Source of the DNA: Thermoguttaceae bacterium
GTDB lineage: Bacteria; Planctomycetota; Planctomycetia; Pirellulales; Thermoguttaceae
Length of the DNA: 64,000 nucleotides
Reading direction: 5' to 3'
Assembly (NCBI GenBank): GCA_017559825.1
Contig: JAFYQR010000223.1
Span: forward strand, 21,958 to 85,957
Below are positions 1 through 9,318 of the stretch, piece after piece. The translations under genes and the position numbers were made by a program. Numbering within the stretch: the first letter of the stretch is position 1; each line of letters opens with the position of its first letter. The notes under the pieces are model-generated. The model searched no databases. It saw nothing but the letters and a program-made list of their open reading frames with translations, and was not told the DNA's origin.

Positions 1-178
1 TCGTAACCGCGCTCCCCTCCAAGCTCGACAAAAGAACTCGGCGGAGGCTGTTCCCAACCGTGACGCCGAAACCGCGTTCAAAGGGCTCGGCGTAAAATTT
101 TCCATACGTCGGAGTGAAAGCGTCGCGATCGCAAACGACTTTGCTGGGAAGCTCCAATCCTCTCCATCTAATTCTCAT
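1..178 (-). CDS. rpoA: RNA polymerase alpha subunit, N-terminal part only
   Basis: Translating the minus strand from the ATG at 178 gives 59 codons, open to the window edge, beginning [15 protein letters not shown] and containing [18 protein letters not shown], the conserved alpha N-terminal domain that dimerises and nucleates polymerase assembly. It is the 3'-most gene of the ribosomal block, 225 nt after rpsD, as in the usual alpha operon. The rest, including the C-terminal DNA-binding domain, lies outside the window. The identity is clear despite truncation. Confidence 0.93.
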   Translation of the reverse strand, partial: MRIRWRGLELPSKVVCDRDAFTPTYGKFYAEPFERGFGVTVGNSLRRVLLSSLEGSAVT

Positions 179-403
179 GTTCGGTTCGCTCCAGTTTGAT
201 TTTGGATATCGAATTCTCGACAAAAATTCAATTCGATTCGCCGACGATAAATTCGAGGTTCCGCGTTCGCTTCGCCGAAAAAACAGGGTCGACGCGTCGA
301 CAAACGGCGACGAAGGGCGAGTCCGGGCGCCGTCGAACCGCCGAAAAAACGACGAATCGACGACGCGAATCGGAAAAGTCGAACGGCGATTTGCCGCGCG
401 CTA

Positions 404-1090
404 CTATTTCGAGCAAAGCTCGACGATCAGTTGCGGGTTGACCGGCAACGAAACGTCGTCGTAAACCGGATTGCGGAGGACGGCGCCGCTCGGGACGTCG
501 CCGTCGTTGCGAACGAGGAAGTCCGGAACGACGCGGCCGTTCATACCGGCGATCGCTTCGGTAACGATAGCGAGCGAACCCGGTTTCTTCGCCTTGTTGC
601 CTTCGCGCTTGTAAACCTTGACCGAGACGACGTCGCCCGGACGGACGAGGTAGCTCGCGACGTCGAGACGACGACCGTTGACGCAGATGTGCCCGTGCGA
701 AATCAGCTGGCGAGCTTGCGCGCGGGAAACGCCGAAACCAAGGCGATAAACGACGTTGTCCAAACGACGTTCAAGCAAGGACATGAGGACTTGACCCGTG
801 TTCCCTTTGGAACGTTCGGCCATTTGATAGTACTTGCGGAATTGGGCTTCAAGAACGCCGTAGAACGTCTTGACCTTTTGTTTTTCGCGAAGTTGTTCGC
901 CGTATTCGGTCGTCTTGCCGCGTTTGAAACCGTGCATACCCGGCGGAAGAACCGCGGAGCGTCCGTCGCGACGGCTTTCGCCGGCGCGAGCGAAGGGGCA
1001 TTTGTCGGATTCGCAACGCGCGCCTTTCAGGAAGAGCTTAACGCCTTCGCGACGGCATCGTTTGCATACGGGACCCAAAGTACGAGCCAT
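404..1090 (-). CDS. rpsD: 30S ribosomal protein S4
   Basis: S4 binds 16S rRNA early in 30S assembly. The 228-residue protein has the S4 RNA-binding fold near residues 95-160 (RRLDNVVYRLGFGVSRAQAR) and four N-terminal cysteines, C9, C12, C26 and C31, spaced as in zinc-binding S4 proteins. The open frame extends upstream to 1234, but the start at 1090 is chosen because the family begins MARTLGP and a GGAG lies 7 nt upstream. It follows rpsK and precedes rpoA. Confidence 0.96.
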   Translation of the reverse strand: MARTLGPVCKRCRREGVKLFLKGARCESDKCPFARAGESRRDGRSAVLPPGMHGFKRGKTTEYGEQLREKQKVKTFYGVLEAQFRKYYQMAERSKGNTGQVLMSLLERRLDNVVYRLGFGVSRAQARQLISHGHICVNGRRLDVASYLVRPGDVVSVKVYKREGNKAKKPGSLAIVTEAIAGMNGRVVPDFLVRNDGDVPSGAVLRNPVYDDVSLPVNPQLIVELCSK

Positions 1091-1203
1091 ATTATTGCTC
1101 CAATATTCTAAAGTTCGTGTATGTTCTATTTTGCTAAACGTTGCGGAAAACGGAAGAGCCAATGAAAAACGGCCCTTGCTCGTCGCAACAAACCTTTGCC
1201 GAA

Positions 1204-1587
1204 TCAGACGCGACGGCGTTTCGGCGGACGGCAACCGTTGTGCGGAAGCGGCGTGACGTCTTCGATCGTTTTGACCGTGAGACCGGCTTGCGCGAGCGCG
1301 GTGATCGCCATATCGCGACCGCTGCCCGGGCCTTTGACGCGAACGTCGACTTCTTTCATACCGAACTTCTTGGCTTTGTCGGCGGCTTGTTGCGCGGCCA
1401 TTTGACCGGCGAACGGGGTGCTCTTACGGCTCCCTTTGAACCCGCTGGTGCCCGCGGTAGCCCAACAAAGCGTGTCGCCTTTCATGTCGGTGATCGTCAC
1501 GTTAGTGTTGTTGAAACTAACTTTGATGTGAGCGACGCCGCTGGCGACATTTCTCTTAACCTTACGTTTTTTCGAAACCTTAGCCAC
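1204..1587 (-). CDS. rpsK: 30S ribosomal protein S11
   Basis: S11 is a 127-residue small-subunit platform protein. Family hallmarks visible are the [15 protein letters not shown] segment, the [14 protein letters not shown] segment and the terminal [14 protein letters not shown]. The length is normal. It lies between rpsM and rpsD on the same strand, the canonical alpha-operon order. Confidence 0.96.
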   Translation of the reverse strand: MAKVSKKRKVKRNVASGVAHIKVSFNNTNVTITDMKGDTLCWATAGTSGFKGSRKSTPFAGQMAAQQAADKAKKFGMKEVDVRVKGPGSGRDMAITALAQAGLTVKTIEDVTPLPHNGCRPPKRRRV

Positions 1588-1769
1588 TCTAATATCTCCA
1601 AAAATTCTCTCGACCGGCGCGACTTTCGCATACCTGCGCGGCGAGAAACATTATGCGCTTTGAATCGAACGACCGTCGTCAACGCGCCAAACGGCGGACG
1701 GCGAGTCGTCGAACGTTCGACGTCGGAAATTCGAGCCGTCAAGCGGCGCAAACTCCGAGCGACGCGACA

Positions 1770-2150
1770 TTATCGGTCCTTGACGCCCTTCTTGCCGGCG
1801 ACGGTCTTTTTCGGACCTTTGCGGGTGCGCGCGTTGGTTTTCGTGCGTTGACCGCGAACGGGGAGACCTTTGCGGTGGCGGATTCCGCGATAGCAACCAA
1901 TTTCGCGAAGACGGGCAATATTTTGGTTCACTTGACGACGGAGTTGACCTTCGACGACATAATCGTTGTCGAGAAGAACGGCCAATTTGGCGACTTCTTC
2001 TTCTTTGAGGTCCTTCGCGCGCATGGTCGGATCGATATTGGCCTTGCGGCACAATTCGGCGGCGGTTTGCGGGCCGACGCCGTAAAGGTACGTCAGCGAA
2101 ATCGCGGTAGGACGATTATTCGGAATGTCAACACCCAAAAGACGAGGCAT
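1770..2150 (-). CDS. rpsM: 30S ribosomal protein S13
   Basis: S13 contacts the 50S subunit and P-site tRNA. The 126-residue protein starts [10 protein letters not shown], has the helix-two-turn-helix segment [10 protein letters not shown], and ends with the basic tail [17 protein letters not shown] typical of the family. It follows rpmJ by 147 nt and precedes rpsK. Confidence 0.96.
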   Translation of the reverse strand: MPRLLGVDIPNNRPTAISLTYLYGVGPQTAAELCRKANIDPTMRAKDLKEEEVAKLAVLLDNDYVVEGQLRRQVNQNIARLREIGCYRGIRHRKGLPVRGQRTKTNARTRKGPKKTVAGKKGVKDR

Positions 2151-2297
2151 CTAACTTCTCCTGTTTTTAAAATTGGTTCGACTCGACGGCTCTAATCGGA
2201 GGCTCGCCGCGTCGACAAAACCCGAACGAGCGCGAAGACGTTTAAAACATTACCCGAACGTCGTCTTCCGCCTTCGAACTCGTCGACGCTAATACGC

Positions 2298-2411
2298 TCA
2301 ACCTTGACGTTGCTTGTGGCGGGGATTCGCACAAATAACGTAAATCTTACCCTTACGTTTCACGACTTTGCAGTTTTCGCAAATTCGCTTAACACTAGCT
2401 TGAACTTTCAT
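2298..2411 (-). CDS. rpmJ: 50S ribosomal protein L36 (zinc type)
   Basis: A 37-codon gene found by translating the minus strand from the ATG at 2411 to the TGA at 2298. It begins [20 protein letters not shown] and ends [11 protein letters not shown]11, C14, C27 and H32 form the zinc site of the classical L36. Its place between map and rpsM is canonical, although infA, often next to it, is missing here. Confidence 0.95.
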   Translation of the reverse strand: MKVQASVKRICENCKVVKRKGKIYVICANPRHKQRQG

Positions 2412-2598
2412 TGTAAAATCTCGCGTTTCTTATTGTCGTTTCGGCGCCTTCGTCGAGCGAAAACTCGGGGGACGGAGAGCGCGCGTTTAGTCAATAGTCA
2501 ATTCATTATAGCCCGTCGACTCTCGAGCGCAAGGGGCCGCTAAGAAAAATCAACCGTTCTTCGCCGATTTTTTTCAAAAAAATTACCGAGTCGCCGGA

Positions 2599-3429
2599 TT
2601 ATTTGTTATTTTCGTAACGATCGAAAAACGTTTCGACCATTTTTCGCTCTTCTTCGGTCTCGGGCGGCCCTGTCAAAACGATCGGGCCGGACTTAAGGAT
2701 CCCGACGGTGTGCTCTTCGTGCGCGCTCAGACTGCCGTCGGCGGTGGCGATCGTCCAGTAGTCGCGGAGCTGTTTGACGCGTTTCCCGCCGACGTTGACC
2801 ATCGGCTCGATCGCGATCGCGACGCCCGGTTTGATTTGGAAGTCGCCGCCGCGCAAAAATTCCGGATAAACGAAATTCGGCACCTGCGGCTCTTCGTGCA
2901 TGCGACGTCCGATTCCGTGTCCGACGAACGATTCGACGACGGAAAAACCGCGTTCGCGCACGTATTTTTCCATTTGGCGAGCGACGTCGCTCCAATACTT
3001 CGCCGTTTGCAACTTTTCGATCGCCAAATATAAGACGCCGCGCGTTGTTTCGACAAGTTTCTTCGCTTCGTCGGAAACGTTCCCGACAAGGCTCGTGTAC
3101 GCCGCGTCGCCGCACCAACCGTCGATTTTGCAACCGAGGTCGACGCTCACGACGTCGCCGTCCTGAATAACGCGGTCGCCGGGAATGCCGTGCACGACTT
3201 GATCGTTCACGGAAATGCAGGTAACGGCCGGATACGGCACGCGCCCGGGCACGCCTTTAAACATCCCGACGGCGAAGTTGCGAACGAAGAGCTTCTCGAC
3301 TTCGGCGTCGATTTCTCGCGTCGTCATGCCCGGGCGAATAATTTTGCGGATAAGCTCGTGCGCCGTCCAGGTCAGGAGCCCGGCTTTTCGCATTTTCCAA
3401 ATGTCTTTTTCCGTTTTTAAGGAAAGCAT
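2599..3429 (-). CDS. map: Type I methionine aminopeptidase
   Basis: Removes N-terminal methionine from nascent proteins. The 276-residue protein has the metal-binding pita-bread fold: VVHGIPG with the substrate histidine, VDLGCKIDGWCGDAAY with two aspartate ligands, GHGIGRRMHEEP with the histidine ligand, and glutamates in AIEPMV and HEEHTV. There is no long N-terminal zinc-finger extension. It follows adk, as in many spc operons. Confidence 0.95.
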   Translation of the reverse strand: MLSLKTEKDIWKMRKAGLLTWTAHELIRKIIRPGMTTREIDAEVEKLFVRNFAVGMFKGVPGRVPYPAVTCISVNDQVVHGIPGDRVIQDGDVVSVDLGCKIDGWCGDAAYTSLVGNVSDEAKKLVETTRGVLYLAIEKLQTAKYWSDVARQMEKYVRERGFSVVESFVGHGIGRRMHEEPQVPNFVYPEFLRGGDFQIKPGVAIAIEPMVNVGGKRVKQLRDYWTIATADGSLSAHEEHTVGILKSGPIVLTGPPETEEERKMVETFFDRYENNK

Positions 3430-3668
3430 GGGAAGCCGCCTTTCAAGACGTCGTCAAGCGGTTGTTTCGCTCCGCTCCGAGAACGCGAAGCGGCGTCCGA
3501 AACCGAACCGAGCTCGAACGACAAAATAGTAAAAGCGCGTTCGCCGACGCGCAAGTCGACCGCTCGAACTTTCGCCCGAACGCCCGAACGCTCGCGCGGC
3601 GACGGAACCGGAGTCGCCTCCATGCGCCGCCGACGCGAACGACAATCGCAAATCAAAATTCGCGACGA

Positions 3669-4220
3669 TTATTTATATTCATCGAGAACGGTCTTAATGC
3701 GACCGTAAATTTCCTCAACCGTGCCGAGACCGTCGATTTTGCGGAGAATGCCGGCTTTCGTGTAGTAACCGACGAGCGGCTCGGTTTGTTCGCGGTAAGC
3801 GACCAAGCGACGCTTAATGACTTCCGGTTGGTCGTCGGCGCGACCGCGGGAAGCCAAACGCTTGAACAGCTCGTCTTCCGGAACGGCCAACTCGAGCACG
3901 ACGTCGAGCGGAGCGTTCTTTTCGGCGAGAACCTTGTCGAGCGCTTCCGCTTGAGCGATAGTGCGCGGGAAACCGTCGAGCAGGCAGCCGTCTTTCGCTT
4001 CGTCGAGACGTTCGACGACGACGCCGACGACGACTTCGTCCGGAACGAGCGCGCCGCTCGACATGTATTTTTCGGCTTCGATCCCGATCGGAGACTTAGC
4101 GGCGACCGCGGCGCGGAGGGCGTCGCCGGTCGAAAGATGGAACAATTTGTATTCCGCGACGATATTTTCGGCTTGGGTGCCCTTCCCGGCTCCCGGCGGT
4201 CCGACAAAAACAACTCTCAT
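3669..4220 (-). CDS. adk: Adenylate kinase, short-lid form
   Basis: Interconverts ATP plus AMP with two ADP. The 183-residue protein has the P-loop GPPGAGKGT at residues 7-15, the AMP-binding segment LSTGDALR and the DGFPRT motif. The lid after RLASRGRADDQPEVIKRRL is short, so this is the small form lacking the zinc-finger-like lid of longer bacterial enzymes. It lies between secY and map with gaps of about 170 and 240 nt. Confidence 0.95.
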   Translation of the reverse strand: MRVVFVGPPGAGKGTQAENIVAEYKLFHLSTGDALRAAVAAKSPIGIEAEKYMSSGALVPDEVVVGVVVERLDEAKDGCLLDGFPRTIAQAEALDKVLAEKNAPLDVVLELAVPEDELFKRLASRGRADDQPEVIKRRLVAYREQTEPLVGYYTKAGILRKIDGLGTVEEIYGRIKTVLDEYK

Positions 4221-4390
4221 AATATTCCGTCCTATCGCGCCCCGCCGCCGTTCGCCGACGCCGCGACGCGCTTAAAGTTAAACGATGCGAAAACGACGAA
4301 ACGACTCGTCGCGCTCGGAGCGTCCGAACCGACAAGCCGCGTCGTTAAACGGTCGGAGACGCGACCGCGCCGCGCCTCCGTTCGCGCCGA

Positions 4391-5788
4391 CTAATCGAGC
4401 AAGCTCTTGTAGTTGCGCATAATAAGGTGCGCGTCGATTTTGTCGACCAAGTCGAGAACGACGCTGACGGCGATGAGCAGGCTCGTGCCGCCGAAGAAAC
4501 TGGCCAACGCGTAGTTAACGCCGAGCGAGTTCGTAACGAGCGTCGGAACGATCGCGATAATGGCCAAGAACGACGCGCCGACGTAAGTAATACGAAGCAT
4601 AACCTTTTCGAGGTAGTTCGCGGTGCTGCTCCCCGGACGATAACCTTGAATGAAGGTGCCGTGATTCTTCAGGTTTTCCGCCATGTCCTTCGGATTGAAC
4701 GTAACCGCCGTCCAGAAATAGCAGAAGAAGTAAATCAGCGCGACTTCCATAACGACGTACAGGTAGGAGCCGGAACCGCTAAAAACTTCGTTGCCGCCGC
4801 GAACGAAACTCGCCCACAAACCGGAAGCGTCCGACGCCGTTTGAGCGCCGAGATACGCGAAGAGGAATTGCGGGAACAGAAGCAAGCTGCTCGCGAAAAT
4901 GATCGGCATAACGCCCGCTTGGTTCACGCGAAGCGGGAGATATTGACGGTTGCCGCCGAAAACTTGACGTCCGCGAACGTGCTTCGCGCTTTGCGTCGGG
5001 ATGCGGCGTTGGCCTTTCGTAACAAAAACGACCGCCAAAACGACGCCGACAAAGAGCGCGATCAGGAAGCAAAGCGTTTCGACGCCGAATTGACCGCCCA
5101 TTTGAAGCGAACCGCTCGCGGTCGCGTTTTTCCAAAGTTCGGCCAAAGCGCCCGGCGCGCTCGCCAAGATGCCCGCCATAATGAGAAGGCTGATCCCGTT
5201 GCCGATCCCGTATTCGTCGATTTGCTCGCCGAGCCACATCAGGAACGCGGTCCCGGTCGTCATCGTCAAGATCGCGAGCCAATACCACGAGAAAGTCAAA
5301 TGCCCGGAGTCGCCGACGCACGAGTCGAGGAACATGTTTTGGTAGCCGTAGCTCGACATTTGTTGCGCCGCTTGCGCGTTCAACATCGACAGATACGCCA
5401 TCGACTGAATAACGCAAATGAGAATCGTCGCGTAACGGGTGTACTCGTTAATCTTTTTGCGCCCGCTTTCGCCTTCTTTTTGCAACTTTTCAAGCGGTTC
5501 GTAAACGGTCGCCAAAAGTTGGAAAATAATCGACGCGGAAATGTACGGCATAACGCCGAGGCCGAAGATCGTCATTTGGTCGAGCTGCGTGCCGCTAAAG
5601 ACCGCGACTTGGCTGAGCAAATCGCCGAAACCGGCTTGCTCGTCCATCGCCAACTGCATCCCGGCGCTGTCGATCATCGGAAGGAAAATGTTCCAACCGA
5701 TGCGATAGACCGCGAGAAGACCGAGCGTCAACAATATTTTTTTTCTCAATTCGGAGATCGAGAAGACGATTCGAAGTTTGTCTATCAT
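4391..5788 (-). CDS. secY: Preprotein translocase subunit SecY
   Basis: The channel-forming inner-membrane subunit of the Sec translocon, 465 residues with about ten hydrophobic segments starting near residue 20 (ILLTLGLLAVYRIGWNIFLP). The conserved GIGNGISLLI segment and the GYRPGSSTANYLEKV cytoplasmic loop are visible. The frame could begin at a TTG at 5800, but the ATG at 5788 has GAGG about 6 nt upstream, so it is preferred. A terminator at 6146-6185 separates secY from rplO, so it probably has its own promoter. Confidence 0.95.
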   Translation of the reverse strand: MIDKLRIVFSISELRKKILLTLGLLAVYRIGWNIFLPMIDSAGMQLAMDEQAGFGDLLSQVAVFSGTQLDQMTIFGLGVMPYISASIIFQLLATVYEPLEKLQKEGESGRKKINEYTRYATILICVIQSMAYLSMLNAQAAQQMSSYGYQNMFLDSCVGDSGHLTFSWYWLAILTMTTGTAFLMWLGEQIDEYGIGNGISLLIMAGILASAPGALAELWKNATASGSLQMGGQFGVETLCFLIALFVGVVLAVVFVTKGQRRIPTQSAKHVRGRQVFGGNRQYLPLRVNQAGVMPIIFASSLLLFPQFLFAYLGAQTASDASGLWASFVRGGNEVFSGSGSYLYVVMEVALIYFFCYFWTAVTFNPKDMAENLKNHGTFIQGYRPGSSTANYLEKVMLRITYVGASFLAIIAIVPTLVTNSLGVNYALASFFGGTSLLIAVSVVLDLVDKIDAHLIMRNYKSLLD

Positions 5789-6244
5789 GCGAATCCTCAA
5801 ATTTCAACAAACGCGGCGTTTCGAAAGCGCTACGCCGACGGACGTCAAACGTTCGTCCGCGCGATCGCCGTCCTTTCGGTCGCGACGCGTTATACGGTTA
5901 ATATCTTACGTCCGACGCCAAGCAGGCGATCGAGCGATCGATCGTCCCGAAGCGCTTCGCGCTTCGCCGTTTGACGACGACCGAACCGCCGACCGATATT
6001 TCGGACGACTTTATTATTTTAAAAAATTTTTTCTTTTCAACAAGACGGCGTCGACGCGAAAACCGGCGGATTCCTCGGAAACGGCAAATTTTTTCAAAAA
6101 AACTTAAAGCCCCGCTCCGTTTCGCTCGCCGCCCCGCTCGACGACAAAAAAAAACGTTCGGTTCGAAAGAAATCCAAACCGAACGAATTTTTCGACGGTC
6201 GCCGCGCGCTCAAACGAGCCGCGGCGGCTCTTCGACGAAAAAGG
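5789..6244. other. Intergenic region between rplO and secY
   Basis: A 456-nt gap inside what is usually a tight operon. It contains the minus-strand terminator at 6146-6185. I found no convincing ORF here and no clear -35/-10 pair for secY, though one must exist if the terminator is efficient. Confidence 0.6.
6146..6185 (-). terminator. Intrinsic terminator after rplO
   Basis: Read on the minus strand, a 9-bp stem (6177-6185 with 6155-6163) with a 13-nt loop is followed by nine consecutive T. It lies 60 nt after the rplO stop and 358 nt before the secY start. Confidence 0.8.
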
Positions 6245-6742
6245 TCAGTTCGCCTTCTTCGCCTTCATCTTGTTCTTGACGACCGGTTTTTTACCCGGCA
6301 GAATTTCGATTTTACCGCCGGCTTTTTCGACCGCTTCTTTCGCGCCTTCGGAGACGCGGTGAACTTTGAAGTTGTACGCCTTCGGCATTTCGTCGGCGCC
6401 GATCAGTTTGACGATCGACTTCGCGCTCTTGATGAGGCCGCGTTCTTCGAGGACTTCCGGCGTGATTTCGACCGAACCGTCGAACTTGCGAAGAACCGCT
6501 TTCAAAGCGACGCTTTCGACGACGTCGGCGAAGACTTTATTGTTGAAGCCGCGTTTCGGAATACGACGAACCAACGGGAGCTGACCGCCTTCGAAAACCG
6601 GCGAAAGCGAGAAACCCGCGCGAGCGGCTTGACCGTTGCTACCGCGACCGGCGGTCTTGCCGTTCCCGGAACCCGGGCCGCGACCGACGCGATCTTTTTT
6701 CACGTTCTTGCAAACGCCTTCGTTGATCGTATTAATATTCAT
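6245..6742 (-). CDS. rplO: 50S ribosomal protein L15
   Basis: L15 is a late-assembly 23S rRNA-binding protein. The 165-residue product shows the glycine-rich [19 protein letters not shown] segment near residues 20-38 and the [15 protein letters not shown] segment. Its ATG overlaps the rpsE stop by one base (TAATG), indicating translational coupling. It follows rpsE directly, with no rpmD (L30) between them. The tail ends in a basic [10 protein letters not shown] run. Confidence 0.95.
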   Translation of the reverse strand: MNINTINEGVCKNVKKDRVGRGPGSGNGKTAGRGSNGQAARAGFSLSPVFEGGQLPLVRRIPKRGFNNKVFADVVESVALKAVLRKFDGSVEITPEVLEERGLIKSAKSIVKLIGADEMPKAYNFKVHRVSEGAKEAVEKAGGKIEILPGKKPVVKNKMKAKKAN

Positions 6743-7224
6743 TAGAGTTCGACTCCTCGCAGATTCTCGATTTGAGATTTGGTTCGCAGCTTAGTGAGAG
6801 CGTCGAGCGTCGCCTTAACAAGGTTCGCCGAGTTGGCGCTTCCGTACGATTTCGTCAAAATGTCGCGAATACCGCAAGCTTCGCAGACCGCGCGGACGGC
6901 GGCGCCGGCGATAACCCCGGTACCCGGACGAGCCGGAAGGAGAAGGACGCGGGACGCGCCGAAGCGACCTTCGACGGCGTGCGGGATCGTCGAACCGGCC
7001 ATGCAAACCGGAGCCATTTTGCGCGTGCCGTCTTGAACGGCTTTGTTGACGGCCGGCGGAACTTCGTTCGCTTTGCCGTAACCCCAAGCGACTTTGCCTT
7101 TGCCGTCGCCGACCACGACCAAAGCGGTGAACGAGAAGCGACGTCCGCCCTTGACGGTCGCCGAGCATCTGCGGATTTTGACGACCTTGTCGACCAACCC
7201 GCCTTCATGATTATTATCGGACAT
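6742..7224 (-). CDS. rpsE: 30S ribosomal protein S5
   Basis: S5 helps translational accuracy and 30S assembly. The 160-residue protein has the double-stranded-RNA-binding-like N-terminal domain ([20 protein letters not shown]) and the C-terminal domain with [15 protein letters not shown]. The length is normal. It overlaps rplO by 1 nt and follows rplR. Confidence 0.96.
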   Translation of the reverse strand: MSDNNHEGGLVDKVVKIRRCSATVKGGRRFSFTALVVVGDGKGKVAWGYGKANEVPPAVNKAVQDGTRKMAPVCMAGSTIPHAVEGRFGASRVLLLPARPGTGVIAGAAVRAVCEACGIRDILTKSYGSANSANLVKATLDALTKLRTKSQIENLRGVEL

Positions 7225-7299
7225 GGTTATATCTTATTCTTTTTAAGGATTTATTCTATCGTAAATGAAATCGCTAGAGCGAATCGTTGGAAACGAGGA

Positions 7300-7686
7300 T
7301 CACTCGTCGCCTTTGCCGCCGATGTCGAGACCGGCGTCGCGGGCGGCGTCGGCCAAAGCCTTGACGCGACCGTGATACTTGTAGCCCTTACGGTCGAAAG
7401 CGACGGCCGTAACGCCGGCGGCGAGAGCGCGCTCGGCGACGAGTTTGCCGACGATCTCGGCCGCGGCGACGTTGCCGCCGTTCGAGTTCGATTCGCGGAA
7501 ATCCTTTTCGTAGGTGCTCGCGCTGGCCAAGGTTTTGCCGACGAGGTCGTCGACGACTTGGCAGCTGATGTGACGCGCGCTACGGAAAACGCACAGACGC
7601 GGACGAGTACTGTTCTTTTTAACGGCGTTGGAAACTCGGAATTTGCGAGTAACGCGTTGTTTGTTCAAACGCAGTTGTTTTCTCAC
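7300..7686 (-). CDS. rplR: 50S ribosomal protein L18
   Basis: L18 binds 5S rRNA. The frame is open up to 7806, but no ATG fits; the GTG at 7686 gives a 128-residue protein starting [18 protein letters not shown], the expected basic N-terminus, followed by [20 protein letters not shown] and the terminal [20 protein letters not shown]. The ribosome-binding site is weak, so the exact start is inferred from family length. It lies between rplF and rpsE. Confidence 0.9.
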   Translation of the reverse strand: MRKQLRLNKQRVTRKFRVSNAVKKNSTRPRLCVFRSARHISCQVVDDLVGKTLASASTYEKDFRESNSNGGNVAAAEIVGKLVAERALAAGVTAVAFDRKGYKYHGRVKALADAARDAGLDIGGKGDE

Positions 7687-7839
7687 GTTAATACCACACG
7701 ATTTGATTAAAATTTTTAAATTGCGTTGAAAGCGATCGCCGGTTTTGCAACGAGCGTCGTCGAGCGAAAGAAAACGACCCGACGACCGAAACCCCTCGTC
7801 TTGCAAACGGCGCGATCGACACGTAGCCGCGAGGCGTTA

Positions 7840-8391
7840 TTATTTCTTGCCCGCCGCTTTGCTTTCCTTGCGACGAATGACTTCGCCTTCGTACTTGATG
7901 CCCTTGCCCAAGTACGGCTCGGCCTTTTTGATCGCGCGGATTTCCGCGGCGAATTGCCCGACGAGTTGTTTGTCGCAACCGCTGATGTGAACGTGTTGTT
8001 GGTCGGGGCACTTCACTTCGAGACCAGCCGGAACCGGCTTGTGAATCTCGTTCGCGAAACCGACGCGAACTTGCAAAACGTTCCCGGCGAGCGCGGCCAA
8101 ATAACCGGTGCCGAAGATTTCAAGTTTCTTTTCGTACCCTTGGGAAACGCCGGTAACCATATTTTGAACGAGAGCGCGGGTCAAGCCGTGCATAGCGTTC
8201 GCGACGCGCGTTTCGAACAAACGGTCGACGATCAATTCCTTAGCTTCTTCGTCGAAACGGAGAGCGACTTCCGGACGGAAGACGCGGCTCAGTTCGCCTT
8301 TCGGGCCTTTGACCGTAAGTTCGCGGTCGTTTTTAATTTCGACGGAGACGCCGTTCGGAACGGCGACCGGTTTCTTACCAATTCTCGACAT
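7840..8391 (-). CDS. rplF: 50S ribosomal protein L6
   Basis: L6 lies near the factor-binding site of the 50S subunit. The 183-residue product starts MSRIGKKPVAVPNGV and shows the two-domain L6 pattern ending KAEPYLGKGIKYEGEVIRRK. A 301-nt gap with a promoter-like site precedes it, which is unusual inside an spc operon. Confidence 0.96.
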   Translation of the reverse strand: MSRIGKKPVAVPNGVSVEIKNDRELTVKGPKGELSRVFRPEVALRFDEEAKELIVDRLFETRVANAMHGLTRALVQNMVTGVSQGYEKKLEIFGTGYLAALAGNVLQVRVGFANEIHKPVPAGLEVKCPDQQHVHISGCDKQLVGQFAAEIRAIKKAEPYLGKGIKYEGEVIRRKESKAAGKK

Positions 8392-8692
8392 GTTCGTTTA
8401 ACCTTACTGCTGAAATGTGTTAGCTTTTGATCGCAATCTTTATTCCAGACGACGATTTTTCGACGCGCTTACCGCCCCTCGCCCCTCAAATTCATTTTCG
8501 TCCAACAATTTAACATCGTTATGGGACTAGCGTCTTTGTTCGGGGAAATCGGGCGCGTCAAGGAAACGCGCGACGCTCAAGCGTCAAGCCGACGCTTAAA
8601 ATATAAGCATACCTTGTTTTGAGAATTCGTCAATCCGCCGCGCCCTTAAAAACGGGCGCGGAAACGGATTTTTTTCAAATTTTGGCGAAAAA
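8392..8692. other. Gap between rpsH and rplF
   Basis: No gene is seen. The stretch holds a minus-strand promoter-like site (8606-8633) and an 8-bp GC-rich inverted repeat, CCGCGCCC with GGGCGCGG, near 8638-8661. The repeat is followed by seven T on the plus strand, so it could act as a plus-strand terminator or as an mRNA structure. Confidence 0.5.
8606..8633 (-). promoter_or_regulatory. Promoter-like site upstream of rplF
   Basis: Minus-strand TTGACG (8628-8633), a 16-bp spacer and TATGCT (8606-8611). It would start transcription about 210 nt before rplF and could give rplF and downstream genes their own supply. Confidence 0.5.
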
Positions 8693-9088
8693 TCACCAAA
8701 TTTCGCACAGAACTTCGCCGCCGACGTTTTGGGCGCGGGCTTCGCGGTCGCTCACGACGCCTTTGTTCGTGCTAAGAATGCTGATGCCGAGGCCGTTGAG
8801 AACCGGTTTCAGGTCTTTCGGACCGCAGTAGCAGCGGCGACCCGGCTTGCTGATCTTGCGAATCGATTGAATGACGCGTTCGCCGCTCGGACCGTATTTC
8901 AGTTGAATACGGATGAAGTTCGACGGGGAGCCTTCGACGATTTGGTATTCCCAAATGTATCCTTCGCGCTTCAGAACGTCGACGACGCCGAGCTTGAGTT
9001 TCGAGAACGGCACGTCGAGCGTTTCGTGTTCGACTTTAATAGCGTTGCGGATACGGGTCAGCATATCGGCAATGGGATCTGTCATCAT
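8693..9088 (-). CDS. rpsH: 30S ribosomal protein S8
   Basis: S8 binds the central domain of 16S rRNA and in many bacteria represses its own operon. The 131-residue protein starts MMTDPIADMLTRIRNA and ends with the signature STNKGVVSDREARAQNVGGEVLCEIW. It follows rpsN by 18 nt. Confidence 0.96.
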   Translation of the reverse strand: MMTDPIADMLTRIRNAIKVEHETLDVPFSKLKLGVVDVLKREGYIWEYQIVEGSPSNFIRIQLKYGPSGERVIQSIRKISKPGRRCYCGPKDLKPVLNGLGISILSTNKGVVSDREARAQNVGGEVLCEIW

Positions 9089-9106
9089 TGTACTGTTCTC
9101 CTTAAA

Positions 9107-9292
9107 CTACCAGCTCGCTTTTTGAACGCCGGGGATAAGCCCTTGGTTCGCCAATTCGCGGAAACAAATGCGGCAGACGCCAAATTTGCGATAGACGGCG
9201 CGCGGACGACCGCAAATCTTGCAACGATTTTCGCGTCGAGTGCTGAATTTCGGCTCGCGATTCGCTTTATTGATTTTTGCTTTACTCGCCAT
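9107..9292 (-). CDS. rpsN: 30S ribosomal protein S14, type Z
   Basis: The 61-residue zinc-ribbon form of S14: [20 protein letters not shown] supplies two CxxC pairs and is followed by [18 protein letters not shown]. The longer frame to 9313 is rejected because the family starts MASKAKINK and an AAGG lies upstream of the ATG at 9292. It lies between rplE and rpsH. Confidence 0.95.
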   Translation of the reverse strand: MASKAKINKANREPKFSTRRENRCKICGRPRAVYRKFGVCRICFRELANQGLIPGVQKASW

Positions 9293-9318
9293 TTTATCAA
9301 TAACCTTTACCAAGTATT

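Noticed and set aside
4427..5974. 515-codon plus-strand ORF opposite secY
   Set aside because: Antisense of a membrane protein; no independent support.
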